Positions 16,321 through 24,840 of a stretch of DNA of 34,174 nt are shown piece by piece. The first letter of the stretch is position 1. Every line of letters begins with the position of its first letter. The DNA comes from Nitrospira sp. LK70 (GTDB lineage: Bacteria; Nitrospirota; Nitrospiria; Nitrospirales; Nitrospiraceae). The stretch spans positions 1 to 34,174 of the forward strand of contig PHGD01000045.1 of assembly GCA_011090425.1 (NCBI GenBank), read 5' to 3'. A model generated the notes under the pieces. It was not told the origin of the DNA, made no database searches, and saw only the letters and a program-made list of their open reading frames with translations. The position numbers and the translations under genes were made by a program.

Positions 16321-17067
16321 ATGAGTATAGAGATGAGAAGACAAGGCCTCACGATCATCCTCGCGCTAAGTCTGACGGTATCGATCGGCTGTGCGAGCAG
16401 CCAAGGATTTGATCGACGCGCAATCAGCGAAGCTCTTGGCGTAGATCCCGCCGCCGACCAAGATCCCCAACTCATCATAGACCGGATGTCCAACGTTTCC
16501 CTACCATGTCGCCTTGGTGTCTTTTTCGGGGATCGGAATTTTTCGAATCGACAGTCCGTTAAGAAAGTCGAGTGGCTGGCCGCGGATAGGAACCAGCTTC
16601 TCCGTTTGCTGGCGACCCTGCAGGATGAACGAATACTCACGGATACCGTCGTGCTGATGGATGCCACTCTGCGAGGAGAGGACATTCGCGGAATCCGCCA
16701 GGCGGGTGCTCGACATGGAGCCGATATGCTCTTGGTCGTAGAGGGTGCAGCCGCCATCGATCGGTACAATAACCGCTCTGCGTGGTGGTATTCGACCTTG
16801 ATCGGCGCCTATCTGGCGGCTGGTACCGAAAGCGACGCTTTTGTTCTGACCACCGGTGCGTTGTGGGCTGTTCGATCAGAATGGCACGCTGCGATCCAAA
16901 CAGGTGAAGGAGTGTCGAAGGTGGTTGGGTCAGCAGTTTTCGTTGAAGACAGCACAGCCCTGCAAGAGGCGAAGGAGCGGGCAATTCAGGCATTGGGCAC
17001 GCGCATCATCGATCAGCTTCGCCTCCTCAAAGAAGAGCTTCCACCCGCGAAGCTTCCTTCACGGTGA
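16321..17067 (+). CDS. Lipoprotein of unknown function
   Basis: Product of 248 residues from ATG 16321, with GAGGTG nine bases upstream; an in-frame GTG at 16309 would add four residues. The N-terminus is a lipoprotein signal with lipobox VSIGC (Cys24), residue +2 Ala, so outer-membrane sorting is likely. The mature part has an alpha/beta look (PCRLGVFFGDRNF, DTVVLMDATLRGEDIRGIRQ, ADMLLVVEGAAAIDRY, AFVLTTGALWAVRSEWHAAI), like periplasmic lipoproteins with a TolB-N or GNA1162-type fold. I do not recognise a specific family. It converges on the beta-barrel gene, 49 bases away. Confidence 0.75.
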   Translation: MSIEMRRQGLTIILALSLTVSIGCASSQGFDRRAISEALGVDPAADQDPQLIIDRMSNVSLPCRLGVFFGDRNFSNRQSVKKVEWLAADRNQLLRLLATLQDERILTDTVVLMDATLRGEDIRGIRQAGARHGADMLLVVEGAAAIDRYNNRSAWWYSTLIGAYLAAGTESDAFVLTTGALWAVRSEWHAAIQTGEGVSKVVGSAVFVEDSTALQEAKERAIQALGTRIIDQLRLLKEELPPAKLPSR

Positions 17068-17116
17068 ATCGAATTGTGGGGAAGAAGCTGCTTTCCTCTT
17101 TCGAGACGCCGCCCAA

Positions 17117-17956
17117 TTATCGGAAGACGTCGAATAACATACGAAGTCCCATCTGAATGGTAAAGTTCCAGCCGGGAGCAAATTCTGCTCCTGTCGGGGC
17201 TTGCGTTTCCAATGAGCCGTTTCGGAGGCCGCGAAAGACCAGATCTATCTGGGTCATGGGACTCTTGTACCAGCGGAAGCCGGTTTGAAATGCGGGAAAC
17301 TTTTCTTCGTACGAAAAGGGATCGCCGTTGAAAACCTCTCCCAAGATCCGCAACTCCCGTGTCACCGGTGTGACCACCTCAAAACCGGCAGCCCAATACA
17401 GCTTACTCTGGAAAGTCGTGGGACCTGCATCATAGCGGTATTTCATGCCGAGGTTGAAATGAAGGGCCAGATTATTGTCATAGGGGTCGGTCTCGGGATC
17501 CGGTGTAAACAATAACCAGCTGAGGTGCGCCATGGCGTACCCGTCCCAATGCTGGCGATTGCCGCTGAGGGGAAACAACGTAGCAGCGGCAACGGAGAGA
17601 GAGGGAATCGCGCCGAGGGAACTATGCAAGACATACTTCGGCTGAATCAGCATATCGAGCGGACGGGCTTGATTGTCCTGATAGGTGAAACCGAATCCGC
17701 CCGCAGTCAGTTCGAAGCGGTCGGTGATACCTAGACCCTGCAATGAACGCGCCTCGAAGGCCGGTTTATCTCCATTCACCACTGTCACACCGCCATACGA
17801 TTCAGTCAGAACTTGCCCTTTATAGACCACCCGAGCATCGTCCGTGACGAAGGGGCGAACAGCGAGCGCATCATCCGGATAGAATGAACCAACGATGGGC
17901 CCGAGAAAGAGGAGCGCACAGCGTACAAAACAAGTTCGCTGTGGACATGTTTGCAT
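17117..17956 (-). CDS. Outer-membrane beta-barrel protein (transporter/MetA-pathway-like)
   Basis: Product of 279 residues from the ATG at 17956, chosen for GGAGA seven bases upstream and because it opens a signal peptide (hydrophobic about 10-25, likely cut near residue 32). The mature part begins RPFVTDDARVV and alternates amphipathic strands with aromatic ends (GFGFTYQDN, HLSWLLFTPD, ALHFNLGMKYRY, LYWAAGFEVV, FPAFQTGFRWY) and finishes in a Phe-Arg-like strand. The opening and strand pattern resemble the outer-membrane family annotated as putative phenol-degradation MetA-pathway proteins. Substrate unknown. The frame is open upstream for 102 codons, but this part is unconserved and trimmed. 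Confidence 0.72.
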   Translation of the reverse strand: MQTCPQRTCFVRCALLFLGPIVGSFYPDDALAVRPFVTDDARVVYKGQVLTESYGGVTVVNGDKPAFEARSLQGLGITDRFELTAGGFGFTYQDNQARPLDMLIQPKYVLHSSLGAIPSLSVAAATLFPLSGNRQHWDGYAMAHLSWLLFTPDPETDPYDNNLALHFNLGMKYRYDAGPTTFQSKLYWAAGFEVVTPVTRELRILGEVFNGDPFSYEEKFPAFQTGFRWYKSPMTQIDLVFRGLRNGSLETQAPTGAEFAPGWNFTIQMGLRMLFDVFR

Positions 17957-18258
17957 CACGGGTCTCCCAAGTACCGCACTCTGTGGGGAGTCCCATGACG
18001 ATCCCCGGCGTGAGACTAAGTTCAATAACTTTCTTTGTACACGATAGAATAGAAATGAGTTCGTAAATTTTTCGTAACAATCCTTCCTTTGCTGTGCCAA
18101 ATCTACACGAGACATGGAGCAGCGAGCACGCTTGAATCGATGAGACGCTGCCACTCGGCCAGGCAGGGACGGTTTGTGCGTCAGGCAAGGTCGGTCATGC
18201 CGAAAGTTCTCGTACCTTGCTGAAGGTAACTTTTGCTTTTTGACAGAAGCCGGGCGGG
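17957..18258. other. Intergenic gap between kdpE and the beta-barrel gene
   Basis: No gene is seen in these 302 bases. A stem TACCTT-GCTG-AAGGTA (18213-18228), extendable across a bulge by AAAGT/ACTTT (18203-18207 with 18229-18233), is followed on the plus strand by a T-rich run. Its T-run is on the wrong side to end kdpE, but it could stop transcription coming from the opposite strand. Upstream of 17956 the minus strand is AT-rich (about 18010-18080) and probably holds the beta-barrel gene's promoter; no hexamer pair stands out. Confidence 0.35.
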
Positions 18259-18951
18259 TCATTCCGTCCGAAGTCGATATCCGACTCCAAGTTCTGTCAC
18301 GAGATAACGCGGGTGCGCCGGATTGCTTTCCAGTTTGTTTCTCAACTGGCGCATATAGACTCGTAGATAATGACCTTCCTCCACATGAAGCGGTCCCCAG
18401 ACTTCTTTCAACAGCTGGCGGTGGGTCAACACTTTGTCGGCATAGCGAATCAACGTGGTGAGTAGCTTGTACTCGATCGGTGTCAGATGCACCTCTTTCT
18501 CGGAAACAAACACCTGCCTTCGTCCGAGATCGACCTCCAGGTCACCGAGTACAAACACCGATTCACCGCTGTCGCTTCCTCGGGATGCATGACGAAGCGC
18601 TGCTCGTATGCGTGCGAGGAGTTCGTTCACTCCGAACGGCTTGGTGACGTAGTCGTCGGCACCCAGATCGAGCGCCGCCACTTTGACCTGTTCCTGATCT
18701 CGAGCCGACAGCACGATGATGGGGGTTGCGGTCCATTCCCGTACCCGGCGAATGACTTCGCTTCCATCGAGATCAGGTAGACCAAGGTCCAGGAGGATGA
18801 GATCGGGATTCCTTGCCTTGGCTTCTGTGACCCCATCTTGTCCCGTCGCAGCTTCGTGGATGCGAAACCCGTGAGCGGGGAGTGTCGTCCTCAAGAACCG
18901 ACGGATCTCCGGCTCATCTTCGATGAGGAGTATCGTGGCTTCCTGTGACAT
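18259..18951 (-). CDS. kdpE: KdpE response regulator
   Basis: Product of 230 residues. Receiver domain (1-120): acidic pair Glu11/Asp12, phospho-acceptor Asp55 in LILLDLGLPDLDG, Ser in VLSARDQ, Lys in YVTKPF. OmpR/PhoB winged-helix domain (about 130-228) with HLTPIEYKLLTTLI and a C-terminal YLVTELGVGYRL hairpin. It starts 27 bases after kdpD stops. By analogy with E. coli it receives phosphate from KdpD and activates the kdp promoter. It is the last gene of the potassium locus. Confidence 0.93.
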   Translation of the reverse strand: MSQEATILLIEDEPEIRRFLRTTLPAHGFRIHEAATGQDGVTEAKARNPDLILLDLGLPDLDGSEVIRRVREWTATPIIVLSARDQEQVKVAALDLGADDYVTKPFGVNELLARIRAALRHASRGSDSGESVFVLGDLEVDLGRRQVFVSEKEVHLTPIEYKLLTTLIRYADKVLTHRQLLKEVWGPLHVEEGHYLRVYMRQLRNKLESNPAHPRYLVTELGVGYRLRTE

Positions 18952-18978
18952 AGGGCCGACCGCCTCACTTGACCAGAT

Positions 18979-21684
18979 TTACGCTTCCCGAGCCTCCGGC
19001 TGCTCCCTGTTCACAGGCGGTTGCTGGTCCGGCAGTGGAATTGAAAAGCGAAAGACGGCTCCGCCTCCGGAGCGATTCTCAGTCCAGATACGGCCGCCGT
19101 GCGCTTCTACAATACCACGACAAATCGTCAGCCCCAGCCCGACTCCTCCCTCTCGCGTAAGCTTGCCGCGATAGAATTTGTCGAAGATGCGGGACTCCTC
19201 GCCGGCAGGGATGCCCGGTCCTTGATCTGCGACTTCCACGACGATTTCTCGATCAGTCGCCGACGCGGCCAGCTCGACCCTCGTTCTCGCAGGCGCATAC
19301 CTCACGGCATTCTCCACAAGATTGATCACCACTTGTTCCAGGAGGACCCCGTCGACAGGCACCAGCGGGAGATCGGCAGGCAGCGTCGTAGTGACGGTAT
19401 GATCGCGCAGCCGCCCCTCTAGTCTGGCCAGAGCCGCACCGATAATCTCATCTAAAGGATGCCACTCTTTGCTGAGTTGTACGGCACCCGCCTCAATGCG
19501 CATGATATCGAGGACGTTCTTCAGTAAACGATCAAGGCGATCAGCCTCTCGATAGATGGATCGAGCAAGGTCCTGGCGATCTACGGCACTGAGCTCTCCT
19601 TGTCCGTCAACCAGGCTGCTGGCAGCACCGATGATGGTGGCCAGCGGAGTTCGTAGATCATGGGAAACTGAACTGAGAATCGCATTCCGCGTCCGCTCCG
19701 ATTCTGCTTCCACGTGAGCCTGCTGGGCTTCGTCGGATAAACGAGCCCGTTCGATTGCCAAGGCCACCTGGTTCGTGAGGGATTCCAGCAGATGCAATTG
19801 CTCAGGGTCCAGCAAGAGCGCGGCGTGCTTCGGACGGAGAGCGATGACTCCGATCGGTCCCGTTGAGGATACCAACGGCAAATACAACGCCCTGGCTCCC
19901 GGAAGCGTATCGGTTCCGAGCCCTGCGCGCTCGTTGTGGTCGTACACCCATTGAGCCACCCCCGACTCCTTCGGGTCGAATTCAAAATACAGTAGTTCTC
20001 CCCGTTGCAGCTGCACCCGCTTGTCGGCATTCACGAGAAAAATGGCGACCTGGCTGTCGAACACATCGCGAAGATGTTTCGCCGCGAGCTGGGCCAGCAT
20101 TCCGGTTCCCCGATGAGTGGCGAGATCCCGGCTCATCGTGTACAGCACCCCGGTGCGTCGTTCCCGATAGCGTGCCAGCTCTGCCTGCTGGTGGAGACGC
20201 ACGGCGAGATTACTGATGACCAGGGCCACCACCAGCATGACACCGAAGGTCAACAGGTATTGAATGTCAGAGACGGCAAAGGATAAGTGGGGTGGCACGA
20301 AGAAGAAATCGAAAGCCGCCACGCTCAAAACCGAAGCCAGTACCGAGGGGCCACGACCCCGACGAATCGCGATGACGATCACAGCGATGAGATACATCAT
20401 GATCAAATTCGCCGCCGCAAAATAGGGAAACATCAGCCAGGCGACGGCCGTTGCTACCACCACCCCGAACAAAGCATAGACATACCCTGACATCTCGCTC
20501 GTTCGCCTGAGGCTGTGTTGGACGAGCGGTTGCCCTTCTCCCGCTTCTCCTGTGATGACATAGATATCGATGTCTCCGCTTTGATGGACGAGGTCCGATA
20601 CGACCGACCCGAACAGCCATTCTTTCCAGATAGATCTGATCGGTTTGCCGACGATAATTTTGGTGGCGTTCCGGCTCCCCGCGTAATTCAGGAGTTCCTG
20701 GGCCACATTGTCGCCCGTCAGCGTCACTGTTTCGGCGCCCAGTTGCTCCGCCAACCGAAACGTTTGCACCAACTGATCCCGTTCGGTTTGCATTGAGCGA
20801 AGATGTCGGGGAATCTGCACATACACCGCGATCCATTTGGCGTGGAGGTCGGCGGCCATCTGGCGCGCGGCCCTGATCAAACGCGGCCCACGAGGCTTCA
20901 TGTTCACACAGACCATGATGGTCTCCGCAGCCGGCCAGGTGCGCACCACTGCGTGGTCGCGGCGGTACACCTCCATCTGTTGATCGACCCGCTCGGCCGT
21001 ACGGCGCAACGCGAGTTCCCGAAGCGCGATCAGATTGCCTTTGGCGAAAAAATTCTGGATGGCATGCTGGATCTGCTCCGGGACGTACACTTTCCCATCT
21101 TTGAGACGCTGAAGGAGATCGTCAGGTGGAAGGTCGATTAACTCCACGTCATCCGCCCGTTCAAGTACGGAATCCGGTACGGTCTCGCGCACCCGCACGC
21201 CGGTGATCTGGGCCACCACATCGTTCAGACTTTCCAGGTGCTGCACGTTCACCGTGGTATAGACCGTCACGCCGGCCTTGAGTAACTCCTGAACATCCTG
21301 CCACCGTTTGGCATGACGCATACCCGGCGCGTTGCTGTGCGCGAGCTCGTCGATGAGGATGACGGCGGGATGCCGCACAAGTGCCGCATCGAGATCGAAT
21401 TCCTGCAGCACCGTGCCCCGATACTCGACCGCACGGCGCGGGATCACTTCCAGTCCGTTCACCAGAGCCTGCGTTTCCACGCGACCATGCGTCTCCACGA
21501 CGCCGATGACGACATCGGCACCATCACGTCTTTGCTCGTGCGCCGCTTGCAGCATGGCATAGGTCTTCCCCACGCCGGGATTGGCGCCGAAGAAGACCTT
21601 GAGTTTGCCCTCCGCATGCCGGGTCTCTTCGGCCTGCACTCGCTTGAGCAGCGAATCGGGATCCGGTCGTTGCCTATCCATCAC
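18979..21684 (-). CDS. kdpD: KdpD sensor histidine kinase
   Basis: Product of 901 residues with the full KdpD order: N-terminal KdpD domain with Walker A-like GANPGVGKT (33-41) and ILIDELAHSNAPG; a USP-like domain (about 250-370) ending with the IIVGKPIRSIW segment; four hydrophobic helices (DUF4118, about 400-500); a GAF-like region; HisKA with His675 in SSVSHDLRTPLA; and a catalytic domain with N-box INLVENAVRY, DQGPGIP and GVGLGLTI. It senses low potassium or turgor and phosphorylates KdpE. The USP domain in some firmicute KdpDs binds c-di-AMP; nothing here proves that. It lies 575 bases after kdpA2 and probably has its own promoter. Confidence 0.95.
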   Translation of the reverse strand: MMDRQRPDPDSLLKRVQAEETRHAEGKLKVFFGANPGVGKTYAMLQAAHEQRRDGADVVIGVVETHGRVETQALVNGLEVIPRRAVEYRGTVLQEFDLDAALVRHPAVILIDELAHSNAPGMRHAKRWQDVQELLKAGVTVYTTVNVQHLESLNDVVAQITGVRVRETVPDSVLERADDVELIDLPPDDLLQRLKDGKVYVPEQIQHAIQNFFAKGNLIALRELALRRTAERVDQQMEVYRRDHAVVRTWPAAETIMVCVNMKPRGPRLIRAARQMAADLHAKWIAVYVQIPRHLRSMQTERDQLVQTFRLAEQLGAETVTLTGDNVAQELLNYAGSRNATKIIVGKPIRSIWKEWLFGSVVSDLVHQSGDIDIYVITGEAGEGQPLVQHSLRRTSEMSGYVYALFGVVVATAVAWLMFPYFAAANLIMMYLIAVIVIAIRRGRGPSVLASVLSVAAFDFFFVPPHLSFAVSDIQYLLTFGVMLVVALVISNLAVRLHQQAELARYRERRTGVLYTMSRDLATHRGTGMLAQLAAKHLRDVFDSQVAIFLVNADKRVQLQRGELLYFEFDPKESGVAQWVYDHNERAGLGTDTLPGARALYLPLVSSTGPIGVIALRPKHAALLLDPEQLHLLESLTNQVALAIERARLSDEAQQAHVEAESERTRNAILSSVSHDLRTPLATIIGAASSLVDGQGELSAVDRQDLARSIYREADRLDRLLKNVLDIMRIEAGAVQLSKEWHPLDEIIGAALARLEGRLRDHTVTTTLPADLPLVPVDGVLLEQVVINLVENAVRYAPARTRVELAASATDREIVVEVADQGPGIPAGEESRIFDKFYRGKLTREGGVGLGLTICRGIVEAHGGRIWTENRSGGGAVFRFSIPLPDQQPPVNREQPEAREA

Positions 21685-21695
21685 TGATTGACGTT

Positions 21696-21723
21696 CCTAT
21701 ATCGCCAGAGACATTCCAGTAAA
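21696..21723 (-). promoter_or_regulatory. Candidate promoter of kdpDE
   Basis: On the minus strand TTTACT (21718-21723) and TATAGG (21696-21701) are 16 bases apart, each matching 4 of 6 consensus positions, and lie just ahead of the kdpD ATG at 21684. A separate promoter would fit the long gap between kdpA2 and kdpD. Confidence 0.35.
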
Positions 21724-21884
21724 GCCAAGGCTGACAACATCGCGCAAAAGTTCCGACTCTTCGTCTACGGAATCGGTACCTTCCCGGTGAATTTTACGCC
21801 ATTTTGACATTCTGTCGGCGTCTTCTTGCCACATCTTGATGTATTTAGGACTACGCTGTTCAAAATAGAAAGGGAGACGCCACT

Positions 21885-22085
21885 ATGGAACACCTGGATC
21901 TCGGGACGATGATTGTGGCAGGACTGTGCGGCATCGGACTGATCGAGCTTCTCATGTGGATTATCGTGATGATTCGACATCCCGGATGTGATGATCTGCG
22001 ACTCGTCCTGGTTAAGGCCTCTTCCGCTAGGCCTGGTGGAGACGACAGTTCCCACGGAAGCCATCCAGCCGCTGTACAGCAATAA
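21885..22085 (+). CDS. Small membrane protein, unknown, opposite strand inside the kdp locus
   Basis: A 66-codon frame begins at an ATG preceded by AAGGGAG eight bases upstream. Residues 8-31 are strongly hydrophobic (MIVAGLCGIGLIELLMWIIV), ending with basic MIRHPG, so a single membrane helix is likely. The second half (from about residue 34) looks unconserved and could follow a frameshift. It lies on the strand opposite to all kdp genes, in the 575-base gap between kdpA2 and kdpD. A 160-codon frame on the other strand (21765-22247) begins 12 bases after kdpA2 but has poor protein character, so I prefer this one. The rest of the gap shows no gene. Confidence 0.4.
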   Translation: MEHLDLGTMIVAGLCGIGLIELLMWIIVMIRHPGCDDLRLVLVKASSARPGGDDSSHGSHPAAVQQ

Positions 22086-22259
22086 GCGGTCGAGACCCGG
22101 TTCCTCGGAACCTTCTCTAGCCGATACCCATAAATACCCACCGATCGTCCTTCTAGGCGTGGCACTCTCAGAATTCAAGCTGTGCTTGTCCGGTGTCCTG
22201 CTGAACCCGATACGGGACCTGTATTCACGAACCTCATCTTCATACACCTTGCGCAGGGG

Positions 22260-24041
22260 TTAATCAGTCATCAGCAGATGCTCCGCAATCGGTCCCAGGG
22301 CAAGCGCGGGAAAGAACGACATGGCGCTGACCACGACCGTCACGATCATCAGCCAAACGGCGAACAGCGGCATATGAGTCGGCAATGCCCCTTCGCTGAT
22401 ATGGACGATCTTCTTGGCGGCAAAGGACCCGGCGAGCGCCAGGATCGGAATGGTGGTCCAGAAACGCCCGAGCAACATGACCAACGCGCCGCTCACATTG
22501 TATAAGAGGCTGTCGGCATTCAAGCCTCCGAAGGCACTCCCGTTGTTGTTCGCCATCGACGTGAAGCCATAGAGAACCTCGGTCAACCCGTGAGGGCCAG
22601 GGTTAGCAATCGCGTCTCTCCCCGTTTCAGTCATTAAGACAAAGGCTGTCGCGACCAGGGTCGCAATCGGCATAACCAAGATGGCAACCGAAGCCATCTT
22701 GATCTCATAGGGCTCCAATTTCTTGCCTAAATATTCCGGCGTGCGACCGACCATCAGGCCTGAGATGAACACCGCGATGATGACCAACACGATCATCCCG
22801 CTGAGTCCCGAGCCGATCCCGCCCAGGATCACCTCTCCAGATTGCATCATGACAAGCGGCACAAGTCCCCCGAGCGGGGAGAGGGAATCCTGCATGCCGT
22901 TCGGCGCTCCCGTGGAAGTGGCCGTTGTCGCCGTTGCTACCAATGCCGTCTGGGCAACCCCAAATCGGATTTCCTTGCCTTCCATATTCCCGCCGGGCTG
23001 CTGGTCCGTGATGGACAGATCCACGCCAAGGTCGAGGATTCGCGGGTTGCCGGCTGATTCCGCCTGGTAGGTAATGGCTGCGCCCACGGAGAGGACGACG
23101 AGCATGACCGACAGAATCGCCCATCCCCGACGTGTGTCACCCACCATCTTCCCGTAGGTATAGGTCAAGCCTGCCGCAACGACGGTCTGCAGGAGCAGCA
23201 GGAGAAGATCACTGAGCGGGGTGGGACTTTCAAAGGGATGAGCCGAATTCGCGCTGAAGAATCCTCCGCCCGACGTTCCCAAATCCCGCGCAATCACCTG
23301 CGTCGCGGCCGGACCGAGCGCGAGCACCTGTTGCGACGCTCCAAAGCCTTCCTGCCTATCCGCCTGCCCATCAGAGTCCTGGACCGGTTGGTTACCGTGT
23401 CGAGGTTGGAGCCATTGAACGAACACGGAGCCAGTGAGCGACTGAACGGCGCCCTGGGAGATAAGCATCAGCGACGACACCATCGCCAGCGGCAGTAAGA
23501 TGTAGAGAATCGAACGGACCAGGTCCACCCAAAAATTCCCCACGGTTGTCGTACCTCGTCGGACGAGTCCTCGAATCAGCGCCATCAGTGCGCCCATCGT
23601 TGCCGCAGATGACATGAAGTCCTGTGCGGTCAATCCTGCCATCTGGCTCAAATGGCTCATCGTCGATTCACCGGCGTAGGCCTGCCAATTCGTATTGCTG
23701 ACGTAACTGGCCGCCGTATTAAAGGCCAAGTCAGGCGCGAGCGAACCAAAGTGACGGGGATTCAGCGGCAAATCCTGTTGGCAGCGCAAGAGAACATAGA
23801 GGACCGCCATGCCGAACGCGCTGAACAGAAGGAGAGACTGGGCATAGCGCTTCCATGCCATTTCTTCTTCGCTGCGCATGCCACATAGATGATAGATGTC
23901 CCGCTCCAGCGGGCCCAACACAACGGAGAGCCCTGGTGGGCGTCCCTTGTACACGCGAGCCATATACAAGCCCAATGGTTTGGTGACGAGGAGAAGGACC
24001 CCGAAAAACAGCGCGATTTGGAGAAGCCCATGCAAGGTCAT
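22260..24041 (-). CDS. kdpA: Second potassium-translocating subunit KdpA (KdpA2)
   Basis: Product of 593 residues, full length and without internal stops, closely alike to the KdpA encoded at 26983-28785 in long blocks throughout. The four filter loops are recognisable: SYVSNTNWQ (loop 1), LGTSGGGFF (loop 2), SPLGGLVPL (loop 3), and NNNGSAFGGL (loop 4). Compared with KdpA1 and E. coli KdpA, loop 1 has Ser in place of Thr (VTNTNWQ in E. coli) and loop 2 has Ser (TCG at 23271-23273) in place of the Asn of TNGGGF. The gene follows kdpC and a 42-codon membrane peptide, in the same direction. In known systems KdpA is the channel-like subunit that selects K+ and passes it to KdpB. A second intact copy suggests an alternative subunit; altered selectivity is an inference. 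Confidence 0.92.
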   Translation of the reverse strand: MTLHGLLQIALFFGVLLLVTKPLGLYMARVYKGRPPGLSVVLGPLERDIYHLCGMRSEEEMAWKRYAQSLLLFSAFGMAVLYVLLRCQQDLPLNPRHFGSLAPDLAFNTAASYVSNTNWQAYAGESTMSHLSQMAGLTAQDFMSSAATMGALMALIRGLVRRGTTTVGNFWVDLVRSILYILLPLAMVSSLMLISQGAVQSLTGSVFVQWLQPRHGNQPVQDSDGQADRQEGFGASQQVLALGPAATQVIARDLGTSGGGFFSANSAHPFESPTPLSDLLLLLLQTVVAAGLTYTYGKMVGDTRRGWAILSVMLVVLSVGAAITYQAESAGNPRILDLGVDLSITDQQPGGNMEGKEIRFGVAQTALVATATTATSTGAPNGMQDSLSPLGGLVPLVMMQSGEVILGGIGSGLSGMIVLVIIAVFISGLMVGRTPEYLGKKLEPYEIKMASVAILVMPIATLVATAFVLMTETGRDAIANPGPHGLTEVLYGFTSMANNNGSAFGGLNADSLLYNVSGALVMLLGRFWTTIPILALAGSFAAKKIVHISEGALPTHMPLFAVWLMIVTVVVSAMSFFPALALGPIAEHLLMTD

Positions 24042-24059
24042 ATCGGCCTGTGCCAGATG

Positions 24060-24188
24060 CTACGACTTATCGACCGAGGTGTGAGGAGGACGGCGCACCT
24101 TGCCGCCTGGAGGCAGCCATCTCCACAGTAGCCAGATCAAGAACGCCATCGTCCAGAGCGCAACCAAAAACAAGATGAGCAGTAACAC
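24060..24188 (-). CDS. 42-residue single-helix membrane peptide, KdpF-like by position
   Basis: A GTG at 24186-24188 is preceded by the strong ribosome binding site AGGAGAAGG (24195-24203) with a six-base spacer, 22 bases after kdpC ends. The peptide begins MLLLILFLVALWTMAFLIWL, followed by LWRW, and ends with a basic, Pro-rich tail (PPGGKVRRPPHTS), giving one membrane helix with its tail likely cytoplasmic. It stops 18 bases before kdpA2. The first kdpA is also directly preceded by a single-helix peptide (KdpF), so this may be the KdpF counterpart for KdpA2. Its sequence is not recognisably KdpF. Confidence 0.65.
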   Translation of the reverse strand: MLLLILFLVALWTMAFLIWLLWRWLPPGGKVRRPPHTSVDKS

Positions 24189-24210
24189 AGAGCACCTTCT
24201 CCTGGGCGTT

Positions 24211-24801
24211 TCAACGAGAAACCGGCTCAGCAGTTAACGCATCGAGCGCAAGATTCAACATCAGCACGTTGACACGCGGTTCTCCCAACAGGCCGAACTG
24301 GCGTCCTTCCGTATGCTTGCTCACCAGCGTCAGCACGCTGTTCTCATCCAGGCCACGAGCCCGCGCCACACGTTTCGCCTGGTATAAGGCGGCTGCCGGA
24401 CTGATATGGGGATCCAGTCCGCTTCCGGAGGCCGTGACCAAGTCCACAGGGATAGGCAAGGCGTTGCCAGGATCGGCGGTTCGTAGTGCGGCCACTCTCG
24501 TTTTGACCGCGTCGATCAGTACCGGGTTGGTCGGTCCAAGGTTCGACCCGCCCGACGCAGCGGCGTTGTAGGGAAAGGGCGCGGTTGCCGATGGACGGCT
24601 CCAGAAATACTCCGGCTTGTCAAAATACTGTCCGATCAACCTCGACCCGACCACCTTGCCTTCCCGCAGGATCAAGCTGCCGTTCGCCTGGTCTGGGAAA
24701 AACACTTGCGCGAGCCCTGTGACCGTCAATGGATAGGTCAGGCCGGTCAAGACGGTCAGCAACAGCACCATGGTCAGGGCGGGTCTTATTTGATCTTTCA
24801 T
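24211..24801 (-). CDS. kdpC: Potassium-transporting ATPase subunit KdpC
   Basis: Product of 196 residues with one N-terminal membrane helix (about 8-30, [17 protein letters not shown]) and the KdpC periplasmic domain: [35 protein letters not shown], and [10 protein letters not shown] near the end. KdpC stabilises the KdpFABC complex and helps the coupling of KdpA and KdpB. Purine-rich GGAGAG repeats precede the ATG, giving a strong ribosome binding site; the gap to kdpB is 39 bases. Confidence 0.95.
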   Translation of the reverse strand: MKDQIRPALTMVLLLTVLTGLTYPLTVTGLAQVFFPDQANGSLILREGKVVGSRLIGQYFDKPEYFWSRPSATAPFPYNAAASGGSNLGPTNPVLIDAVKTRVAALRTADPGNALPIPVDLVTASGSGLDPHISPAAALYQAKRVARARGLDENSVLTLVSKHTEGRQFGLLGEPRVNVLMLNLALDALTAEPVSR

Positions 24802-24840
24802 CGTTCTCTCCTCTCTCCTCGCGACCGGCTCGTGATCTGG

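Noticed and set aside
17957..18262. N-terminal extension of the beta-barrel protein
   Set aside because: It would bury the signal peptide in the interior; the ATG at 17956 has a good ribosome binding site and opens the signal.
21765..22247. 160-codon minus-strand frame beginning 12 bases after kdpA2
   Set aside because: A weak AAGG precedes it, but the product has no hydrophobic core or regular pattern and looks non-coding; the opposite strand frame at 21885 is more protein-like.
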